A stretch of DNA of 50,424 bases from CAYRPN01 sp964426135 (GTDB taxonomy: Bacteria; Planctomycetota; Phycisphaerae; Phycisphaerales; Phycisphaeraceae): assembly GCA_964426135.1 (NCBI GenBank), contig CAYRPN010000031.1:1-50424 (forward strand), in the 5' to 3' direction. Within the stretch, counting starts at the first letter, position 1. Every line of letters begins with the position of its first letter. The notes under the pieces are model-generated. The model was not told the DNA's origin, searched no databases, and saw only the letters and a program-made list of their open reading frames with translations. Below are positions 46,971 to 50,424 of the stretch, one piece after another. The position numbers and the translations under genes were made by a program.

Positions 46971-48167
46971 ATGAGTCGCAGTTCCAACGATGATCGTTCG
47001 GACCGCTACAACCCGAACAACGATGCCTACGAAGCTGCTGAGGCGAACGAAGCCAACCAGCGTGGAGACTACGATGATGACGATTGGGACGGGAATTCAT
47101 CCGGGCAGCGATCCCCCGACGCGCAAATGATGTGCGACGCAAAGTTCACGACACAGCGCATCTGTGTTTTCCGGCCCGGGGAACGCGTTAACCTAGGACG
47201 CCTCTCCCCTTCGGAAGCGGAGCAATGCGGCTCGCGACTTATCGACCGACTCTCCCATTTCTTGGATATGTTTGACACGCTTGTTCGAACAAGTTGGGAA
47301 CACGCTTTTGAAACCGATGAAAGCCAATCCGCGCGTCAAATGGCCATCGATCGGCTTCGCAGATTTGAAAATGAGAACCCGTACGGCGCAGTCAAGGAGA
47401 ATCAGTGGGGCTCGAAAGAGAAATCGGATTTGCAGCATGCACTTGACAATGCGCGAGCAGAATTATTGTGGGCTACTACGCGAAAAGGCGGTGCGGAACT
47501 CTATCGCTCGCCCCATTTTCCGGACGGTTCATGCATGCGCGTTCCAGATGCACAGACAACATCTCTCGGTTGGCGCGAACTGTTGCAGCGGCTCGAGTCG
47601 CTGCTGAAACGAGCGGCCGAACAAACATCGAAACGTCCATTCTCCTTGACGTTCTCGCCGCACAAAAAAGGCTCTTTAGCTCCATGTCAGTCCCCTGATC
47701 CTGGTCAAATCAACACTCAACATTTTGCCAGTGACGAGGAATTGATCCGATTCCTGCGAGATTCTGTGCAACAGGCCGAAAAGTCCGCTCACTACAGTGA
47801 AGTCGTCCGGGATCATGTTCTTGGATTCCGTGCAGAACCCCAAGCAACTGGCATCAACCCGTCGGTGGTCCGAACGTCACTCGACGCACTCAGTGCGATC
47901 CGCATGCTCGTTTCGACATTCCACGACAGTTGGGACATTCGGCCGATTCTGACAACGCTAATCCACGCTACGAGGAACGCCGAGTGGGTCGAAGCGAGTG
48001 CGTGTGTTTTTGGGGTCAAATACGTCACGAACGAGTATCCATTGGTCGCCCATTTAAACGCCGATACACCGTATGAGGCGCGGGCTCTGCACGGAATGTT
48101 CCGTCAGCGCGGTTTTCGTGCAATCGTGTTAAGGACGCCGCGCGTCCCAAGAGAGAAGTTGGGGTGA
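46971..48167 (+). CDS. Unknown accessory protein with acidic N-terminus
   Basis: AAAGGAG lies 7 nt before the ATG at 46971. The 398-aa protein begins with an Asn/Asp/Glu/Arg-rich disordered tail ('NDDRSDRYNPNNDAYEAAEA', 'DYDDDDWDGNSSGQ'). The rest is mixed helical, with 'SRLIDRLSHFLDMFDTLVRT' and 'LLQRLESLLKRAAEQTSKRP' as likely helices and 'TNEYPLVAHLNADTPYEARALHGMFRQRGF' near the C-terminus. I do not recognise a family. Base composition is visibly lower in GC than neighbouring genes, so it is likely acquired. Its stop codon lies at the broken end of a PIN toxin gene on the other strand. Confidence 0.72.
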   Translation: MSRSSNDDRSDRYNPNNDAYEAAEANEANQRGDYDDDDWDGNSSGQRSPDAQMMCDAKFTTQRICVFRPGERVNLGRLSPSEAEQCGSRLIDRLSHFLDMFDTLVRTSWEHAFETDESQSARQMAIDRLRRFENENPYGAVKENQWGSKEKSDLQHALDNARAELLWATTRKGGAELYRSPHFPDGSCMRVPDAQTTSLGWRELLQRLESLLKRAAEQTSKRPFSLTFSPHKKGSLAPCQSPDPGQINTQHFASDEELIRFLRDSVQQAEKSAHYSEVVRDHVLGFRAEPQATGINPSVVRTSLDALSAIRMLVSTFHDSWDIRPILTTLIHATRNAEWVEASACVFGVKYVTNEYPLVAHLNADTPYEARALHGMFRQRGFRAIVLRTPRVPREKLG

Positions 48168-48240
48168 CGCCTTCGCGTCGGCTCGGCCCCACCCAGAGTA
48201 AACCCGAAAGCGCGACGTTGGTGTCAAGGACGGCCCGCAT
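48165..48240 (-). pseudogene. PIN domain toxin gene, truncated
   Basis: From the ATG at 48240 the frame reads 'MRAVLDTNVALSGLLWVGPS', the N-terminus of COG1569-type PIN toxins, including the first catalytic Asp. After about 20 residues the similarity ends at the border with the accessory gene 46971-48167, and only nonsense follows. The gene is overlapped for 17 nt by the antitoxin gene upstream. Insertion or deletion at about 48165-48195 explains the break. Confidence 0.7.
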
Positions 48241-48478
48241 CGCCGACAGCCCCCTTGCGCTTCTCTCGACGGGAAGCGTGAACTTCCTGGCTGATCTCGC
48301 TGAGTTCCATCGGCTCGCCCGGCGTCTGCGTCACGCGATCCAGGTGCGCATCAAGCCGGCGGCGGCGCATCTCATCGGCCAGCAGCGACTGGATGATCTG
48401 CGGCGTCAGCAGCCCGGCGGCACGCATGGCACGCGCGACGTTGTCAGGCAGTTCGAGTTGGATATTGATGGCGGTCAC
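48224..48478 (-). CDS. Antitoxin of the broken PIN module
   Basis: It starts at a GTG at 48478 ('VTAINIQLELPDNVARAMRA') or at an ATG at 48514. The 84-aa protein continues 'AGLLTPQIIQSLLADEMRRR' and 'GEPMELSEISQEVHASRREK', the layout of small antitoxins that pair with PIN toxins of this kind. The frame is intact up to its stop, which overlaps the toxin start by 17 nt. With its toxin truncated, it is an orphan antitoxin; it could still neutralise related toxins encoded elsewhere. Confidence 0.82.
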   Translation of the reverse strand: MTAINIQLELPDNVARAMRAAGLLTPQIIQSLLADEMRRRRLDAHLDRVTQTPGEPMELSEISQEVHASRREKRKGAVGDAGRP

Positions 48479-48591
48479 GCGAATGAATTGTAGCGGGGCA
48501 ATGTTGAAATTCACTGGGTGATGATTCCACGTCGCTTCTCACCCATTCGAACTCGCGCACCCACTCACCCGCTCACCCACTCACGCGCCTC

Positions 48592-48650
48592 CCCTTTCCC
48601 GGCCCTCACCCCAGCCCTCTCCCGGAGGGAGAGGGGGCCGGAGTCGATCA
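48592..48650. repeat. CCCTCACCCCAGCCCTCTCC hairpin word
   Basis: CCCTCTCCCGGAGGGAGAGGG (about 48618-48638) is a hairpin preceded by CCGGCCCTCACCCCAG. This word is widespread in many bacterial genomes. Before it, ACCCACTCACCCGCTCACCC (48560-48585) is a simple microrepeat. No gene lies in 48515-48671. Confidence 0.6.
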
Positions 48651-48671
48651 CCCCATTTCAACCCTACGCCT

Positions 48672-50201
48672 TCACCCCAACTGCCGATCCAGCACCCGAT
48701 ACCCCACCGCTTCCGCGACGTGTTGCTGCTGCACGTTCTCGCTGCCTTCCAGATCCGCGATGGTGCGGGCGACGCGGCGGATCTTGTCGTAGGCGCGGGC
48801 GCTTAAGCCCAGTTCCGTCATCGCCTGCTTGAGCACTTCTTTGCCGGCGTTGTCGAGGGCGGCGTGCTGGTCGAGTTCCTTGCCGCTGAGCGTGCTGTTG
48901 GGCCGCGGGGCCACTCCCGGGGGGCCGTTGCGTTTGGTCTGGATCGCGCGGGCGGCGAGGACCATGCTCCGCATCGTCGCCGAGTCGGTGCCGCGCGGGG
49001 CGTTGCCGGTGAGCTGGTGATGCGGCACGGCCGGCACTTCGACATGAATATCGATGCGGTCGATCAGGGGCTTGCTGAGGCGCGAAAGATAGTTGTCCAT
49101 CTGCCGCTGGCTGTATTCGTCGGTGGGCTTGGTGCCCTTGGCGGTGGGGTTCATCGCGGCCACGAGCATGAAGCGGGCGGGGAACTTCAACGAGGAATGA
49201 ATTCGGCTGATGGTGACGTAGCCGTCTTCGAGCGGCTGCCTCATGGTTTCGAGGACGGGTCGCGGGAACTCGGGCATCTCGTCGAGGAAGAGGACGCCGT
49301 GATGGGCGAGGCTGACCTCGCCGGGGCGCGGGATGGCGCCGCCGCCGATGATGGCGATGGAGCTGGCGGTGTGGTGGGGCGTGCGGACGGGCCGGCGGGT
49401 GAGCAGGGGCTGGCCCTTGGGTATCTGGCCGACGCAGGAGTAGATGCGGGTGACATCGAGCGCTTCCTCGCGCGAGAGCGGCGGCAATATCCCTGGCAAA
49501 GCCTTCGCCATCATGGTTTTGCCGGTGCCTTGCGGACCGATCATGAGAATATTGTGCTGGCCGGTGGCGGCAAGAACCATGGCGCGCTTGGCGGATTCCT
49601 GGCCGCGGATGTCGGCGAAATCGACGGTGGCCTGGCCATCGCCCAGGAGGGAATCGACATCGACGTGCGGCTGCGGCTCGATGGTGAGCTGGTCATTGAG
49701 AAAACCGACGACCGCGGCAAGCGTGTCGGCGGGATACACGTTGATCGTGCCCACGGCTGCGGCTTCGGGCGCGCTGTCGGTGGGGACGACGATGCCCTCG
49801 ACGCCGAGCTTGCCCGCGAGGATCGCCATGTTGATGATGCCGTTGACGGGACGCAACCGGCCGTCGAGCGCAAGTTCGCCGGCAAAGAGAAGATTGCGAT
49901 GCTTTTGCGTCTGCACGACCTGCTCAGCCACGAGCAGGCCCACGGCGATGGGCAGATCGTAAAGCGGGCCTTCCTTGCGCACATCGGCAGGCGCGAGGTT
50001 GACGAGCATGCGAGCCATCGGAAAGGGATAGCCGCTGTTGCCGATGGCGGAGCGCACGCGTTCGATGGATTCCTTCACCGCGGCATCGGGCAGGCCAACG
50101 ATGGTGGTTTTTGCCAAACCACGGTCGGCGACATCGACTTCAATCTCGCACGGAATAGGGTCGATGCCCTGCAGGATGAAGCTATGGACTTGGGCAAGCA
50201 T
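48672..50201 (-). CDS. comM: YifB/ComM family Mg-chelatase-like AAA ATPase
   Basis: I start at the ATG at 50201 ('MLAQVHSFILQGIDPIPCEI'); a second ATG 6 codons upstream is possible. The N-terminal ChlI-like/Lon-like domain ('VGLPDAAVKESIERVRSAIG', 'NLAPADVRKEGPLYDLPIAV', 'LFAGELALDGRLRPVNG') is followed by the AAA+ part with Walker A 'GPQGTGKTMMAKALPGILPP' and Walker B 'GVLFLDEMPEF', then a C-terminal 'SARAYDKIRRVARTIADLEG'. ComM is a hexameric helicase that promotes branch migration during natural transformation and recombination. The 509-aa length is normal. The gene stands alone here. Confidence 0.95.
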   Translation of the reverse strand: MLAQVHSFILQGIDPIPCEIEVDVADRGLAKTTIVGLPDAAVKESIERVRSAIGNSGYPFPMARMLVNLAPADVRKEGPLYDLPIAVGLLVAEQVVQTQKHRNLLFAGELALDGRLRPVNGIINMAILAGKLGVEGIVVPTDSAPEAAAVGTINVYPADTLAAVVGFLNDQLTIEPQPHVDVDSLLGDGQATVDFADIRGQESAKRAMVLAATGQHNILMIGPQGTGKTMMAKALPGILPPLSREEALDVTRIYSCVGQIPKGQPLLTRRPVRTPHHTASSIAIIGGGAIPRPGEVSLAHHGVLFLDEMPEFPRPVLETMRQPLEDGYVTISRIHSSLKFPARFMLVAAMNPTAKGTKPTDEYSQRQMDNYLSRLSKPLIDRIDIHVEVPAVPHHQLTGNAPRGTDSATMRSMVLAARAIQTKRNGPPGVAPRPNSTLSGKELDQHAALDNAGKEVLKQAMTELGLSARAYDKIRRVARTIADLEGSENVQQQHVAEAVGYRVLDRQLG

Positions 50202-50233
50202 CGGGCAGGAGTTTAGCACATGCGGAAAGGGGC

Positions 50234-50424
50234 GGAGGGAAGGAGGGACTGAGGGACTGAGGGGCTGAGGGACTGAGGGACTGAGGGACTGAGGGGCGGA
50301 GCGAGAGAGCGAAGTCGCGCGTCAACGCCTTGATTGTTTCCCCTCATCCCTCCGTCCCTCCGTCCCTCTGTCCCTTCGTCCCTCCGTCCCTCCGTCCCTT
50401 CGTCCCTCCGTCCCTCCGTCCCTT
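50234..50424. repeat. Octamer tracts GGGACTGA and TCCCTCCG facing each other
   Basis: Tandem GGGACTGA units (50244-50295) and tandem TCCCTCCG/TCCCTTCG units (50347-50424) flank about 50 nt. The second tract runs off the window end. Read on opposite strands they are related (GGGACTGA against GGGACGGA), so they may form an imperfect hairpin. They lie upstream of comM (- strand), where its promoter would be expected. Confidence 0.8.

Noticed and set aside
48864..50216. + strand frame of 450 aa opposite comM
   Set aside because: Shadow of the YifB/ComM gene without motifs of its own.
50234..50424. CRISPR array or origin iterons
   Set aside because: Octamer microsatellite without spacers; no DnaA boxes or rep gene seen.

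Overview
The window looks like chromosomal DNA of a high-GC planctomycete, most likely of the Phycisphaerae type. Four protein signatures point there: secreted proteins ending in VPEP plus a hydrophobic stretch and an arginine cluster (PEP-CTERM tails at 32080-33354, 33846-35156, 45020-46516); DUF1559-like prepilin-type proteins with FTLIELL or FTLPEML leaders (25177-25881, 35251-36045, 44095-44916); a PVC-type CxxCH haem dehydrogenase (26651-29683); and a XylR-type AraC regulator. No phylogenetic marker such as rRNA is present, so the assignment rests on these signatures.

Layout. 1-7500: secreted and small enzymes (hypothetical, YHS protein, DinB-like plus NRDE/TANGO2 pair, DedA-ATP-grasp fusion) separated by nested palindromes. 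7500-14300: a regulatory cluster with a cytoplasmic histidine kinase, an NtrC-type response regulator, a TolC-like lipoprotein and a second (GAF) sigma-54 activator. 14300-23600: housekeeping and metabolic genes (DUF3500 Tat protein, MlaF-like ATPase, queC, murC, ATP-grasp protein, nadB, CorC/HlyC-like membrane protein). 23600-37100: secreted proteins and envelope appendages (BNR protein, three PEP-CTERM or prepilin units, PVC dehydrogenase, beta-propeller). 37100-40500: a Phd/VapC toxin-antitoxin pair, a two-gene overlapping pair resembling an orphan toxin/immunity unit, and a DUF58 protein. 41390-48170: visibly less GC-rich accessory genes, including a translationally coupled three-gene operon of unknown function and a 398-aa unknown gene abutting a broken PIN toxin. 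48670-50201: a ComM/YifB ATPase.

Most gaps longer than about 150 bp are filled with hairpin elements. One family has arms headed TTTAGC and variable palindromic cores (REP/BIME-like). Another carries a CCCGCTTACTTCGTGCGCGG word. A third is made of purine words (GACAGGAGACAGG) and has entered the coding sequences of murC and the DUF58 gene in frame.

The most unexpected item is a pair of 206-nt intergenic elements, at 7583-7788 on the + strand and 40714-40919 on the - strand. They have exactly equal length, four conserved blocks in the same order, and unrelated spacers, one of which can form a hairpin in both copies. This looks like a structured RNA or a mobile non-coding element that I do not recognise. 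All alignments and pairings were made by eye. I saw no tRNA, rRNA, CRISPR array or intact transposase.
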